A DNA stretch of 30,235 bases from a virus, in the IMG/VR virus record IMGVR_UViG_3300038436_000044, positions 1-30,235 of that record; one strand, 5' to 3'. Positions 11,024 through 20,329 of the stretch are shown piece after piece. Made by a program: the position numbers and the translations under genes. Each line of letters opens with the position of its first letter. The first letter of the stretch is position 1. The notes beneath the pieces are model-generated. The model had not been told where the DNA came from, searched no databases, and saw only the letters and a program-made list of their open reading frames with translations.

Positions 11024-13528
11024 ATGGCCAAGGCTTCCCCGATCATCAACAGCTTCAATGCCGGCGAGCTCTCCCCCAGGATGGCCGCCAAGGTGGACTT
11101 TGCCAAGTATCAGAACGGGTGCGAAAGGCTCGAGAATTTCGTGCTCTTTCCGCACGGAGGGGCCTGCTTTCGGCCCGGCAGCTATTTTGTCAGCGAGGTG
11201 AAGGATTCGAGCAAGAAGGTCCGCCTGGTGCGTTTCGTGTTCAGCGTGGTGCAGGCCTACGTGCTCGAGTTCGGCAACCAATATATCAGGGTCTACAAGG
11301 ACCGGGGCCAGGTACAGAGCGGCGGGAGCGCGTACGAGATCGCCAGCCCCTACCTGGAGGCCCACCTCCAGGGGCTCAAGTTCGCCCAGAGCGCGGACGT
11401 GCTCTATATCTTTCACGCGAGCTATGCGCCCCGCAAGCTGACCAGGACCGGGCACACGGCCTGGACCCTCACGACCATCAATTTCACTCCGCCGCCCGTG
11501 AGCGAGCTGGACGTTTTTCCTGCCGCGACCCTCACGCCCGGAGCCACAACCGGGAGCGGAGTGACCTTCACCGCGGGATCCGCCTATTTCCAGACCGGCG
11601 ACATCGATCGGCAGATTATTTCCGGAGCGAGCCGAGCCGTGATCAAGAGCGTGCCGAGCTCGCCCGGGACTCAGTGCGTGGCGGACATCCTGGACGCCTT
11701 TTCGTCCACGTCCCCGATCGCCTCGGGCTCGTGGAGCCTCCGGGGCAGCCCCACGGGGTTTATCTCGCCGGACAAGATGGAGCCCAAAGGGGCGAGCGTC
11801 TCCATCACGGCGACGGGCGGCGTGAACGTGAGATCAAGTCTTTATAAGTGGGATCTCACCGGCGCGGGCACGGCGGAGTATATGTGCATGCTCGCCGACG
11901 GCTCCGAGGCGGGCCTTTCCGAGCCGAGCTCGGTCATCATCAACGGCGCCATCGCCACCAAGGCGGCTCCCGGCTCCCTGGCCGCCGGACAGTGGGGCTG
12001 GGGCAGTTTCGGTTTCAGCGGCCAGTATAAAAGGCTTGTCGTGCGCCTGGCGGACGACACTGATCCGGACGGCAAGGCCGACGGCTACATCTTCACCGGC
12101 GCGACCGGAGCGGCCACAAGGCACGTGTTCCGTGCGGCCGACGTGGGCAAATACATCCGGGCGCACAACGGCACGATCAAGCTCACGGCTTTTACGAGCG
12201 CCGTCCACGTTACCGGGGAGATCATCGAGCCTCTCGACGCGGTCGATGCCACCGAGAGCTGGACCCTCGAAAGCCCGGCCTGGAGCTCCGCCCTGGGCTA
12301 CCCCAGGGCGGGCTGTTTCTACGAGAGCCGGCTGTGGCTCGCCCGGGATGTCTGGGAGTGGGGGAGCGTTGTGGAGGACTTCGAGAACTTCGCCATGTCC
12401 GACCGGGACGACGCCGCAGTCTCGCGGCCCCTGCTCGCGAACGAAGTGAACGAGGTCATGTGGCTGGCCCACGGGAAGGTCCTCATGGCCGGCACCGTGG
12501 GCGGCGAGTGGGCCATGAAGACGGGCGCCCTGGATGAACCCATCACGCCGGCTAATCTCCTTCCCAAGCGAAAGACCACGCACGGGTGCGCGGATGTCCC
12601 CCCGATCGTGATCAACGAGAGCATCCTCTTTGTGCAGCGTGCCGGCCGCAAGCTGCGCGAGCTCGCGTATCGCTACGAGTCTGACGGTTTCATCGCCCCG
12701 GATCTCACAATCCTGGCCGAGCACATCACCGCCGGCGGGATCATCGACATGGCTTACCAGGAGGAACCCAACGGCGTGCTGTGGACCGTGCGCGGCGACG
12801 GCGTGCTCCTCGGGCTTACCTACGACAGGCTGCACGACGTGGTCGGCTGGCACCGCCACCCCATGGAAGGAGAAGTGGAATCCGTCGCGGTGATCCCGGG
12901 ACCCGGCGACGAGGACGAGCTCTGGCTCAGCGTCAAGCGCACCATCAACGGCGCGGTGAAGCGCTACATCGAGTATCTCAAGCCCTTCTCCTGGGGCAGC
13001 GACCAGGAGGACTGTTTTTTCCTGGACTGCGGGCTCACGTACGACGGGGCGCCCGCCACCACGATAAGCGGCCTGGAACACCTTGAGGGCAAGAGCGTGG
13101 GGATCCTGGCCGATGGAGCAGTGCACCCGGACCGCACGGTCGCAAGCGGCGAGATCACGCTCGCCAGGAGCGCGGGCACCGTGCACGTGGGCCTGAAATA
13201 CACGGGCGTGCTTCTTTCCATGGACCTCGAAGCGGGCAGCGCGACAGGCACGAGCCAGGGCAAGCTCAAGCGGATCCACAAGGCCAGGGTGCGCTTTCTC
13301 CACACCCTGGGCGGCAAGGTGGGAAGCGATTTAACCAGGCTGGAGACAGTTTACTACCGCACCAGCGCGGATCCCATGGACGCACCGCCGCCGCTTTTCA
13401 CGGGCGACAAGGAAGTCACATTCCCGAAAGGATGGGACCACAAGGCGCAGGTGATGATCGTGCAGGACCAGCCGTTACCTATGACCGTTCTGGGTATCAT
13501 GCCGGAGATGAGTACGAGCGATGAGTAA
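11024..13528 (+). CDS. Tail tubular protein B (gp12-like nozzle)
   Basis: An 834-residue protein. The N-terminus, SPIINSFNAGELSPRMAAKVDFAKYQNGCERLENFVLFPHGG, is the signature of the gp12-like nozzle/stabiliser family (F-N-x-G-E-L-S-P-R-x-x-x-R-x-D). This is followed by FRPGSYFV, LEFGNQYIRVYKDRG and FAQSADVLYIFHASYAPRKLTR. The middle has WGSVVEDFENFAMSDRDDAAVSRPL and the C-terminal half a beta-propeller-like pattern with WHRHPMEGEVESVAVIPGPGDEDELWLSVKR. It forms the tail nozzle that seals DNA until infection. It is somewhat longer than T7 gp12 and close to the size in temperate podoviruses. Confidence 0.9.
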   Translation: MAKASPIINSFNAGELSPRMAAKVDFAKYQNGCERLENFVLFPHGGACFRPGSYFVSEVKDSSKKVRLVRFVFSVVQAYVLEFGNQYIRVYKDRGQVQSGGSAYEIASPYLEAHLQGLKFAQSADVLYIFHASYAPRKLTRTGHTAWTLTTINFTPPPVSELDVFPAATLTPGATTGSGVTFTAGSAYFQTGDIDRQIISGASRAVIKSVPSSPGTQCVADILDAFSSTSPIASGSWSLRGSPTGFISPDKMEPKGASVSITATGGVNVRSSLYKWDLTGAGTAEYMCMLADGSEAGLSEPSSVIINGAIATKAAPGSLAAGQWGWGSFGFSGQYKRLVVRLADDTDPDGKADGYIFTGATGAATRHVFRAADVGKYIRAHNGTIKLTAFTSAVHVTGEIIEPLDAVDATESWTLESPAWSSALGYPRAGCFYESRLWLARDVWEWGSVVEDFENFAMSDRDDAAVSRPLLANEVNEVMWLAHGKVLMAGTVGGEWAMKTGALDEPITPANLLPKRKTTHGCADVPPIVINESILFVQRAGRKLRELAYRYESDGFIAPDLTILAEHITAGGIIDMAYQEEPNGVLWTVRGDGVLLGLTYDRLHDVVGWHRHPMEGEVESVAVIPGPGDEDELWLSVKRTINGAVKRYIEYLKPFSWGSDQEDCFFLDCGLTYDGAPATTISGLEHLEGKSVGILADGAVHPDRTVASGEITLARSAGTVHVGLKYTGVLLSMDLEAGSATGTSQGKLKRIHKARVRFLHTLGGKVGSDLTRLETVYYRTSADPMDAPPPLFTGDKEVTFPKGWDHKAQVMIVQDQPLPMTVLGIMPEMSTSDE

Positions 13529-13533
13529 GAAAT

Positions 13534-13607
13534 GCCACGAAGACACGAAGAAGAGAAAATTGATTCTTCTAAAATCAAGATACTTTGTGTCTTAGTGCCT
13601 TGGTGGC
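13534..13607 (+). repeat. Host-type dispersed repeat in the tube B / gp13 gap
   Basis: GCCACGAAGACACGAAG (13534-13550) is followed about 30 bases later by CTTTGTGTCTTAGTGCC...GGTGGC (13583-13607), an imperfect inverted copy. This pair, CACGAAG / CTTTGTGTCTTCGTGGC, is a well-known type of intergenic element in several bacterial phyla. It fills nearly all of the 98-base gap between the nozzle gene and the gp13-like gene. No coding content is seen. Confidence 0.65.
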
Positions 13608-13626
13608 GAAAAACTTGAGACGAGCG

Positions 13627-14073
13627 ATGGTTAGCGATGTGGTGAGATTCGATGTCAAGCACTTCCAGGCCCTGGAGTTCAACCCCAACCCTGGCAGCCG
13701 GGCGTTTTTCCGCTTGCCGAACCAGCGCGAGCTCCTGGCCACCGCGGCGAGACACCCGAGCTACACGCTCATGATCAATGACCGGGTCGTGGCGTGCGCC
13801 GGCGTGGTCGTGCTGTGGCCGGGCGTGGGAGAAGCCTGGGCCTTTGTCTCGAAAGATATTTCGTCTTGCAAGGTATGTTTTTTCCGTGCCGCCCTGGAAG
13901 TGCTTTCCCGGATCGAGCGGGATCAGCAGCTCCACCGCGTGCAGGCCGTGGTGCACGAGGATCACCCGGCAGGGCAGCGTTTTGCGTGGCACCTGGGGTT
14001 CAGGCCCGAGGGGGAGCTCCACAGGTACGGCTCGGACAAGAGCAACTTCATCATGTACGCGAGGTTATGCTGA
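13627..14073 (+). CDS. gp13-like protein with GNAT-like fold
   Basis: A 148-residue protein. RHPSYTLMINDRVVACAGVVVLWPGVGEAWAFVS, then VQAVVHEDHPAGQRFAWHLGFRPEGELHRYG, gives the strand-helix pattern of GNAT acetyltransferase-like proteins: a core strand with a glycine, then the G-F-R-x-E-G end. It also matches the T7 gene 13 type (DUF2833), encoded at the same point between nozzle and internal virion genes, where it helps virion assembly. Catalytic activity is doubtful because a clear acetyl-CoA loop is not seen. The ATG at 13627 was chosen over a TTG at 13585 that lies within the dispersed repeat. The stop overlaps the next ATG. Confidence 0.75.
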   Translation: MVSDVVRFDVKHFQALEFNPNPGSRAFFRLPNQRELLATAARHPSYTLMINDRVVACAGVVVLWPGVGEAWAFVSKDISSCKVCFFRAALEVLSRIERDQQLHRVQAVVHEDHPAGQRFAWHLGFRPEGELHRYGSDKSNFIMYARLC

Positions 14074-14594
14074 TGGCATGGGCAGCGTTAGTAATGATGG
14101 CAGCCGGCACCATGATGCAGGCGTTCGGCCAGGTCCAGGCCGGTAAGGCGGCGCAGCAGGCCGGCGACTTTAACGCGGGAGTGGACCGCAACCAGGCCGT
14201 GGCCGCCAGGGGCCGGGCGGCTTTCGAGGCAAGGAAGCAGCGCGACATGACCCGCAAGCTCCTGGCCACGCAGCGGGCTAAATTCGGCGTGGCCGGCGTG
14301 GGCTTCGAGGGGAGCCCGCTGCTCGTCATGGAAGAGACGGCCAAGGAGGCGGAGCTCGACGCGAGAGCCATCGAGTACGGCGGCGAGATGGAGGCCGTGG
14401 GGCTCGAATCGCGTGCGCTCCTCTCGGAGTGGGAAGGCAGGACGGCCAAGAAAGCGGCCAGGACGCAGGCCTTTACGAGCCTGCTCGGTGGAGCGTCCAA
14501 GATGATGGGAGCTTACGGCGCCGGCACGCCCATGATCAGCGGATCATCCGCCGGCGACGTCACCAGGTACAATCAGCTCATGAGGGTGAAATAA
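14073..14594 (+). CDS. Internal virion protein (gp14-like)
   Basis: A 173-residue protein rich in Ala, Gly and charged residues. An N-terminal hydrophobic segment, MAWAALVMMAAGTMMQAFG, is followed by QAGKAAQQAGDFNAGV, a long helix and LLATQRAKFGVAGVGFEGSPLLVM, the core motif of small internal virion proteins of podoviruses (Q-R-A-x-F-G-x-A-G-V ... G-S-P). In T7 the counterpart, gp14, is ejected into the outer membrane. GAGG lies eight bases before the ATG at 14073, which overlaps the previous TGA; ATG 14067 is an alternative. It ends with TAA overlapping the next ATG. Confidence 0.8.
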   Translation: MAWAALVMMAAGTMMQAFGQVQAGKAAQQAGDFNAGVDRNQAVAARGRAAFEARKQRDMTRKLLATQRAKFGVAGVGFEGSPLLVMEETAKEAELDARAIEYGGEMEAVGLESRALLSEWEGRTAKKAARTQAFTSLLGGASKMMGAYGAGTPMISGSSAGDVTRYNQLMRVK

Positions 14595-16132
14595 TGGAAG
14601 TACCTACCTATCAGAGACGCGTCGGGATCCCGGGCTCCGTGCCCTACGGCCGGGCGAGCCTGGGAATTGCGACGGCCCAGGGCGAGGCGGTCTCACAGCT
14701 CGGCGCCGTGGTGAGCGCGGAAGCGGAGCGGCACCTCGAAGCGAGAAGAGTGAACGAGCTCAGCCAGCGGACGCTCGACGCGGTGAAAGAGCTGGACGAG
14801 CTGGACCGCTGGGCCGAGAACGAACCGGCCTTCGAATCCATCGTGCCGGGCTACGAGGAGAAGCTGCGCGAGCTCCGGAACAAGCAGCGGGAGATCACGG
14901 ACCCGGCGGTCAAGAACCTTTACGCCAGGCAGTTCGAGCAGCTCGCTATCCGGGGCCTGTCGAAAGCCAAGGACGTGGCCAGGAAAAAAGAGATCACCCA
15001 TAACCAGAGCATGGTGCAGGTGAGACTCAACGAGTACTCCGACATGATCGGCGCGGCAGGCGATTTTCAGAAGGCGGCGGAATACATGAAGTTCGCCCAG
15101 GTGGAGATCGCCGGCGCGGTGGCCGCAGGCACCATCGACGAGCTCCAGGCCGTGAACATGGAAAAGCAGTTCAGGGACCGGACCCTTGTGAGCTTCGTCC
15201 GCCGCGACATGCTCAATCATCCGAAGGAGACTTATCTCAATCTCGAGGCGGGCAAATACGAGGGCCTCGACGAGATTGAAAAGACCGGGCTCCTGAAGGA
15301 GGCCAAGAGCATGACAGAGGCCTTCGAGGCAAGAGAGATAGCCGACGCGGAAAGAATCGACCGGCATGCCCGTCAGGCCCTCAAGGACCGGCAGGAGGAA
15401 GTGTACGGCGAGCTGCTGGTCATGAAGAGCAACGGCCAGCTCAACGAGCCCATCGTGCAGATCCTGATCCGGAACCGCCGGCTCGATCCGGACAAGGCCA
15501 AGGTGCTCCTCGACGAGCTGAGGGCCGAGGCCAGGGGCGAGAAAACCTTGAACGATCCCATGTTCGTCGGGGATCTCGCATCGAGGATCGAGCTCGGGGA
15601 GGACGTGAGCGAATCATTGGCGGCGGGGGTAAAAAGCGGCAGGATCAAAACGGAAACCTATATCGCCCTCCAGAAACAGCAGTCGGACCGCGATTATCAG
15701 CGCGGGAGCTCCTACATCAATTATGCGCTCAAGCCGTCGGAAGCGGATCAGTGGACTCCGGACAAGCACATCCGCCACGCCGAGGCCGTGGACGAGTACT
15801 CTTCCCGGGTTGCGGCAGGCGAGGCGCCCATGGCAGTGGCCAGGAACATCGTGGACCGGCATACCGACGAAGTGCGCCGCACGTTCCGGGGCCTGCCTGC
15901 TCCCAGGTTCCTCACGGGCGACAAGCGGAACAGGCAGGATTTGAACGCGGCCCGCGAGAAAACCGTGCAGGCCTTCAGGAAAGGGTTGCTCACGGAGGAG
16001 GAATTCAACCGGGAAGCCGAGCGGCTGGAGCAGCTCATCAATCTCGTGACAAAAATGGAAGAGCAGAAAAACAGGGATATCGAGGACGGTGAAAGCGACC
16101 GCCTGAAGCAAGCGCGGGAGAAGAATAAATGA
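14594..16132 (+). CDS. Internal virion protein (gp15-position)
   Basis: A 512-residue, highly charged, mostly helical protein starting MEVPTYQRRVGIPGSVPYG. Long helices such as HLEARRVNELSQRTLDAVKE and RELRNKQREITDPAVKNLYAR follow, then a repetitive helical region with LEAGKYEGLDEIEKTGLLKEAKS. LNLEAGKYEGLDE is a motif I associate with gp15-like core proteins that line the ejection channel. It lacks any enzyme motif. It overlaps both neighbours by ATGA/TAATG junctions and sits between gp14-like and gp16-like genes as in T7. The family assignment rests mainly on synteny. Confidence 0.72.
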   Translation: MEVPTYQRRVGIPGSVPYGRASLGIATAQGEAVSQLGAVVSAEAERHLEARRVNELSQRTLDAVKELDELDRWAENEPAFESIVPGYEEKLRELRNKQREITDPAVKNLYARQFEQLAIRGLSKAKDVARKKEITHNQSMVQVRLNEYSDMIGAAGDFQKAAEYMKFAQVEIAGAVAAGTIDELQAVNMEKQFRDRTLVSFVRRDMLNHPKETYLNLEAGKYEGLDEIEKTGLLKEAKSMTEAFEAREIADAERIDRHARQALKDRQEEVYGELLVMKSNGQLNEPIVQILIRNRRLDPDKAKVLLDELRAEARGEKTLNDPMFVGDLASRIELGEDVSESLAAGVKSGRIKTETYIALQKQQSDRDYQRGSSYINYALKPSEADQWTPDKHIRHAEAVDEYSSRVAAGEAPMAVARNIVDRHTDEVRRTFRGLPAPRFLTGDKRNRQDLNAAREKTVQAFRKGLLTEEEFNREAERLEQLINLVTKMEEQKNRDIEDGESDRLKQAREKNK

Positions 16133-19100
16133 GCGAACCCTACGAAGACGACCTCAGCCGGGGCTACATGGAAAGCGCCTCGATGCGCTCGGAACTCAAT
16201 TCGCCGGCCCTCAGGCTTTTGCGCGAGTTCGGCGAGGAAGAGGGAAAGCCCGCCGTCCCGAAAGAAGGCCAGGCAGAAAAAGCGCCTCCGGCCCCTCCGG
16301 ACCGGGAAGGCTTTGTCTCCCCGCTCGACTGGGCCAGGCAGAAGGAAGCCGAGGGAATCGACAGAAAAGCCCTGCTCGCCCAGCTCGGGGGATTGAAAGA
16401 TCCCGGCATAGCGAATCCGGTGGAGATCGGCGCGGCCATCTTCGGAGGCGCGATCAAGACAGGGCTCGCCCACGGCGTGAAGCTACTTCCGAATGTGTAC
16501 CGGGCTCTTGCCTCGGCCTCGATCGGGACCGCGACGGAGTATCCCCTCGGCATGGCCACCGAAAAGGTGGAGCAGAAATTCCCCAGGCTATCCTTGCCCT
16601 TCTCAGTTGTCGCCGGCATGGTCTCGGGCATGACCATCGAGAGCATGGCCGAAAAAGCCGTGATCAACGCGGGGAAGAAGCTCGGCGCCAAGCTCGCTCC
16701 CGAGGCGGTCCAGGAACTGAAGGCGGGAGTCATGGCCAGGCTGAAAAGCGAATCAGGCCAGCTCGGGGGCGGCGGAGCATCCGACGTGGAGAAGGAAGCG
16801 GCATCCGAGCTGGTAAAGGAGCTCAATGGAAAGGTCAAGGACCTTCCCGGGCCCGCCTTCCGCCACCTGACCGGCGATCCGGAGAGGCCCCTGGTGGAGA
16901 TCTCGCGGGAGAAGGCGGACGACATCCTGAAGAAGACCGACGACTTCCTGCGGCAGGACACGATCGGGCTCCCCGAAAAGGCCATCAACATCAACTTCGC
17001 CCGGATCGAGTCGGGCGACGACGTAAAAGACGTGATCGCCAGGACGGCCGAGATTTTCGGGACCGAGATCCAGGGCGCACGCCGGGGCGTCCAGGCCAAC
17101 GAAGAGACGGCCAGGCTCGCGGGCCTGATCGGCATGACGCCGGAAAAACTCCTTGCCCGCAGACGCGGCCAGGCCTTCAACGCGGAGGAGGCGCTCGCCG
17201 CCAGGCGAGTCCTGGTCTCCTCGGGAGAGAGGCTCTCGCGGCTTGCCAGGATCATAAACGGCAGGCTCCCGATCGGCGAGACCGAGTTTGCCGACGCCAC
17301 GCTCCCCGAGATCCAGGCCGCTTTCCAGAAGCAGCTCCTGGTGCATACCGCCATCCAGGAGCAGGTCTCCGGCATGACGGCCGAGGCGGGAAGGGCTCTT
17401 CAGTCCTTCAGGATCGTGGCCGCGAGCACCGAGGGCAAGCTCAAGCAGATAGACGAGCTGATGCGGGGCGTAAACCGCGGCAAGATGTCAACCGAGGACC
17501 TGGCCGCCATGGTTGCGGGCATCGAGTCGGGCGAGGGTCTGAACGTTTTCGTGCGACAGGCACGCAAGGCCACGAGCTGGGACATGGTGATGGAGGGATG
17601 GATCAACGGTCTCCTTTCCGGCCCCGTGACGCATGTGTCAAACATGACCTCCAACGCCCTGGTGGCGGCGCTCCAGATCCCTGAGCGGGCCGTCGCAGCC
17701 GGCATCGGCAGGCTTTCCGGGCACCAGGAGATCCGCCTGGCCGAGGCGGGCGCCCAGGCATACGGCCTGGTGGAAGGCTTCAAGGACGGCCTGCGTGCTT
17801 TCGGCAAGACCATGGCCACCGGCGAGGGCTCGGATCTTTTCACCAAGGTGGATACGCCGATCCGCCGGGCCATATCGGCCAAGAATTTCGGCATCGAGGA
17901 CCCCGGCCCCATGGCCAGGGCCATCGATCTTTTGGGCGGCGCGGTCCGGACCCCGGGCAGGATGCTCTCGGCCGAGGACGAGTTTTTCAAGAGCATCGGG
18001 TACCGGATGGAGCTGCGGGCAAGAGCCTACCGCCAGGGGCTGAGCGAGAATCTCCAGGGCGATGCCCTGAACGCCAGGATGCAGGAGATCCTCAACGATC
18101 CTCCGGACGACATCCGCCTGGCGGCGATCGACGCGGCCAGGTACCAGACCTTCACGAAAGAGCTCGGCGAGACGGGCAGGGCAGGGCTCAATTTCTTGAA
18201 CAAGGCCCCGGCTTTGCGGCTGATCGTCCCTTTTGTCCAGACCCCCATGAACATTCTGAAATTCGCGGGCGAGCGCACCCCGCTCGCCTTCGCCTCCAAG
18301 CGGATACGCCAGGAGATCGCCGCGGGCGGCGCGAGGCGCGACATGGCTCTTGCCCGGATCTCCATGGGCTCCATGGTTATGGCCACCTCGGCGAGCCTGG
18401 CCTCCGCCGGCATGGTCACGGGCGGAGGCCCGACCGATCCGGAGCTCCGGCAGGCCCTTTACCGCAGGGGCTGGCAGCCCTACTCTCTCAAGATCGGGGA
18501 CAAGTATTATTCCTATAACCGCCTGGAGCCGCTCGGGATGCTCTTCGGGCTCGCTGCGGACGCCTCCGAGATCATGGGCCAGGCGGACGAGCACAGCGCC
18601 CAGGAGCTGGCCGTCGCGGCAGTGGTGGCGATCAGCAAGAACGTCACCAGCAAGACATGGCTCAAGGGAGTGTCCGACGCGGTCGCTGCCATGGACGACC
18701 CGGAGCGCTCGGCAAAACACTTTCTCCAGAACTACGCCAGGAGCCTGGTGCCCGCCGGCGCGGCCCAGCTCGAGCGGGCGCTCGATCCCACGGTGCGCGA
18801 GACCTATTCGGAGCAGGGCTTTTTTTATGAGACGTGGAACACCATCAAATCCAGGGTGCCCGGCTGGAGCGACGAGCTGCCTCCTAAACGCAACCTCTGG
18901 GGAGAGGCTATTGTCGGCGACGGAGCCCTCGGCCCTGACATCCTGAGCCCGGTCTATATGAGCACGGCGAAGAAATCTCCGATCGACGAGGAAATGCTCC
19001 GGCTCAAGATGAAGGTGGGCATGCCGGCCAAGGAGCAGAGCTTCGAGGGCGAGGCCGTGGACCTGACAGCGAAGGAATACGACCTCTTCATCCGGACCAT

Positions 19101-19386
19101 GAACAGGATCGAGCTCGCTTCCACCGGCATGACGCTCAAGAAGAGCCTCGATGCGCTGACCAGGGATCCGGAATACAAGGCCGCTCCGGACGAGCGCAAG
19201 GAGATCATGATTCGCCGGCGGATACTGGAGGCCAGGGAGACGGCCAAAGGCATGATGCTCGAAGAATCGCAGGAACTCCGGGGCCAGGTGGACAACCTTC
19301 ACATGCACCGGGAGAGACGGCAGGAATCGAGCGTGGATTCAGGGGAGAAAATGGCTTCCAGGGCTTCCGCCTTGCCCTTCATGTGA
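16129..19386 (+). CDS. Large internal virion (ejection) protein, gp16-position
   Basis: A 1085-residue protein, the largest gene in the window. The N-terminal ~120 residues are charged and rich in Pro and Glu. Glycine/alanine-rich hydrophobic patches follow around residues 100-175 (AIFGGAIKTGLAHGVKLL, PFSVVAGMVSGMTIESMA). The second half contains WINGLLSGPVTHVSNMTSNA, NKAPALRLIVPFVQTPMNIL and YSYNRLEPLGMLFGLAADA, which resembles the LPD38-type region of large phage polyvalent proteins. I see no lytic transglycosylase catalytic motif, unlike T7 gp16. The probable role is a membrane-inserting ejection protein that conducts DNA into the cell. It ends the run of internal virion genes; about 95 bases with no visible signal follow. 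Confidence 0.72.
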   Translation: MSEPYEDDLSRGYMESASMRSELNSPALRLLREFGEEEGKPAVPKEGQAEKAPPAPPDREGFVSPLDWARQKEAEGIDRKALLAQLGGLKDPGIANPVEIGAAIFGGAIKTGLAHGVKLLPNVYRALASASIGTATEYPLGMATEKVEQKFPRLSLPFSVVAGMVSGMTIESMAEKAVINAGKKLGAKLAPEAVQELKAGVMARLKSESGQLGGGGASDVEKEAASELVKELNGKVKDLPGPAFRHLTGDPERPLVEISREKADDILKKTDDFLRQDTIGLPEKAININFARIESGDDVKDVIARTAEIFGTEIQGARRGVQANEETARLAGLIGMTPEKLLARRRGQAFNAEEALAARRVLVSSGERLSRLARIINGRLPIGETEFADATLPEIQAAFQKQLLVHTAIQEQVSGMTAEAGRALQSFRIVAASTEGKLKQIDELMRGVNRGKMSTEDLAAMVAGIESGEGLNVFVRQARKATSWDMVMEGWINGLLSGPVTHVSNMTSNALVAALQIPERAVAAGIGRLSGHQEIRLAEAGAQAYGLVEGFKDGLRAFGKTMATGEGSDLFTKVDTPIRRAISAKNFGIEDPGPMARAIDLLGGAVRTPGRMLSAEDEFFKSIGYRMELRARAYRQGLSENLQGDALNARMQEILNDPPDDIRLAAIDAARYQTFTKELGETGRAGLNFLNKAPALRLIVPFVQTPMNILKFAGERTPLAFASKRIRQEIAAGGARRDMALARISMGSMVMATSASLASAGMVTGGGPTDPELRQALYRRGWQPYSLKIGDKYYSYNRLEPLGMLFGLAADASEIMGQADEHSAQELAVAAVVAISKNVTSKTWLKGVSDAVAAMDDPERSAKHFLQNYARSLVPAGAAQLERALDPTVRETYSEQGFFYETWNTIKSRVPGWSDELPPKRNLWGEAIVGDGALGPDILSPVYMSTAKKSPIDEEMLRLKMKVGMPAKEQSFEGEAVDLTAKEYDLFIRTMNRIELASTGMTLKKSLDALTRDPEYKAAPDERKEIMIRRRILEARETAKGMMLEESQELRGQVDNLHMHRERRQESSVDSGEKMASRASALPFM

Positions 19387-19481
19387 GCGGGCTCTGGGCC
19401 ATCAGTCCCCGGTGAAGGGTAAGTGTCGCGTTGAGGGGAGATCGTCGATCCTGGGCCATTCTGGGAGGTCGGTTTACAGCA

Positions 19482-19661
19482 ATGGCGGAGACAATGGAGA
19501 AGGTAGGCCGGGAGCTCGATAATTTGACCCACGTGGTCCGGAACGGCACGGTCAAACTGGAGTCGCTCATGTGCCAGATGGAGGCCCTCGTGAAAGACAT
19601 GCACTGTGCCGTGGAGGCCTGCAAGGCGGAGATAGAGTGCCTGATCGAGGAGGATCGGTAA
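19482..19661 (+). CDS. Small coiled-coil protein, 59 aa
   Basis: A 59-residue, acidic, fully helical protein, MAETMEKVGRELDNLTHVV and on, with three cysteines in the second half. The heptad pattern of hydrophobic residues suggests a short coiled coil. GGGAGG lies 13 bases upstream, further than ideal. It ends with TAA overlapping the ATG of the next gene, whose product has a membrane segment, so it may assist the lysis module. No family is recognised. Confidence 0.5.
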   Translation: MAETMEKVGRELDNLTHVVRNGTVKLESLMCQMEALVKDMHCAVEACKAEIECLIEEDR

Positions 19662-19924
19662 TGGTCGAGATCACGAAAGACAGCTTTGCCGGCATGGACA
19701 CCGACTCAAAGCTCAACGTGCTGTTCGATTTAATGCACGGTCTCTGCCGGCACGACTCGGAAAGTGAGCACGAATGTGAAACAAGGCTCCAGACGTGCGA
19801 GGTGCGTTTCAAGAGGCTGGAGCGGATCCGGATATGGTACCCGGTGGCCGCCGGCGCCGGCGGCGTGATCGGCGGATTCATCGCCGCCTGGACGCAGTTT
19901 AAACTGAAGATCTTCGGAGGATGA
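19661..19924 (+). CDS. Small membrane protein, XhlA/holin-like
   Basis: An 87-residue protein. Residues 1-60 are soluble and helical, and residues ~62-81, IRIWYPVAAGAGGVIGGFIAAW, form one membrane helix near the C-terminus. This layout, a coiled-coil cytoplasmic part followed by a single C-terminal helix, is that of XhlA-type haemolysin/holin accessory proteins. AGGAGGATCGGTA precedes the ATG. It lies directly before an M23 peptidase and one gene before a 3-TM holin, so a role in lysis is likely. There are three cysteines in the soluble part. Confidence 0.55.
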   Translation: MVEITKDSFAGMDTDSKLNVLFDLMHGLCRHDSESEHECETRLQTCEVRFKRLERIRIWYPVAAGAGGVIGGFIAAWTQFKLKIFGG

Positions 19925-20316
19925 AACACATGATCAGTCCGACAGGTAAAGACGTGAGAATGGACGGGGCCGGCTCGGGCCGCTTCGGCGCCCCCAGGGG
20001 CGGAAGGACCCACGACGGCGTGGACTGGCTCGCGGATCCGGGCGACCCGGTGAAGTCTCCGATCAGGGGCAAAGTGACCAGGATCGTTTACCCTTACGCG
20101 GACGACCTGAGCTTTAAGGGCGTGGAGATCGTGAACGACGGTGTGATCGTCCACCTCTTGTACGTCGAGCCCCTGAAGATGTTCATCGGCCGGGAGGTGG
20201 GCATGGGCTCGGTTGTCGGCCACGCCCAGGACGTCCGGAAGCGGTACCCGAACGACAAGGACATGAAAAACCACGTGCATCACCGGTGCTACATCAACCC
20301 GGTGATCTTCATGTAA
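19921..20316 (+). CDS. M23-family peptidoglycan endopeptidase (endolysin candidate)
   Basis: A 131-residue M23/LytM-type zinc peptidase. GRTHDGVDWLADPGDPVKSP gives the H-x3-D zinc motif (H31, D35). VIVHLLYVEP corresponds to the Y-x-H-L region, and NHVHHRCY near the C-terminus provides the H-x-H motif (H118, H120). There is no signal peptide, so it would depend on the adjacent holin to reach the cell wall. Such enzymes cut peptide cross-links in peptidoglycan. It is compact compared with most M23 proteins and has no wall-binding domain. It overlaps the preceding gene by 4 nt and is followed by the holin. It could alternatively be a virion-borne wall enzyme. Confidence 0.75.
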   Translation: MKHMISPTGKDVRMDGAGSGRFGAPRGGRTHDGVDWLADPGDPVKSPIRGKVTRIVYPYADDLSFKGVEIVNDGVIVHLLYVEPLKMFIGREVGMGSVVGHAQDVRKRYPNDKDMKNHVHHRCYINPVIFM

Positions 20317-20329
20317 GGAGGGAAGAGCC

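Noticed and set aside
17638-19308. Long minus-strand open frame of 556 codons opposite the large internal protein, and similar long antisense frames
   Set aside because: These arise from GC-rich codon bias of the true plus-strand genes; no ribosome-binding sites, no recognisable domains, and the plus-strand readings fit phage families.
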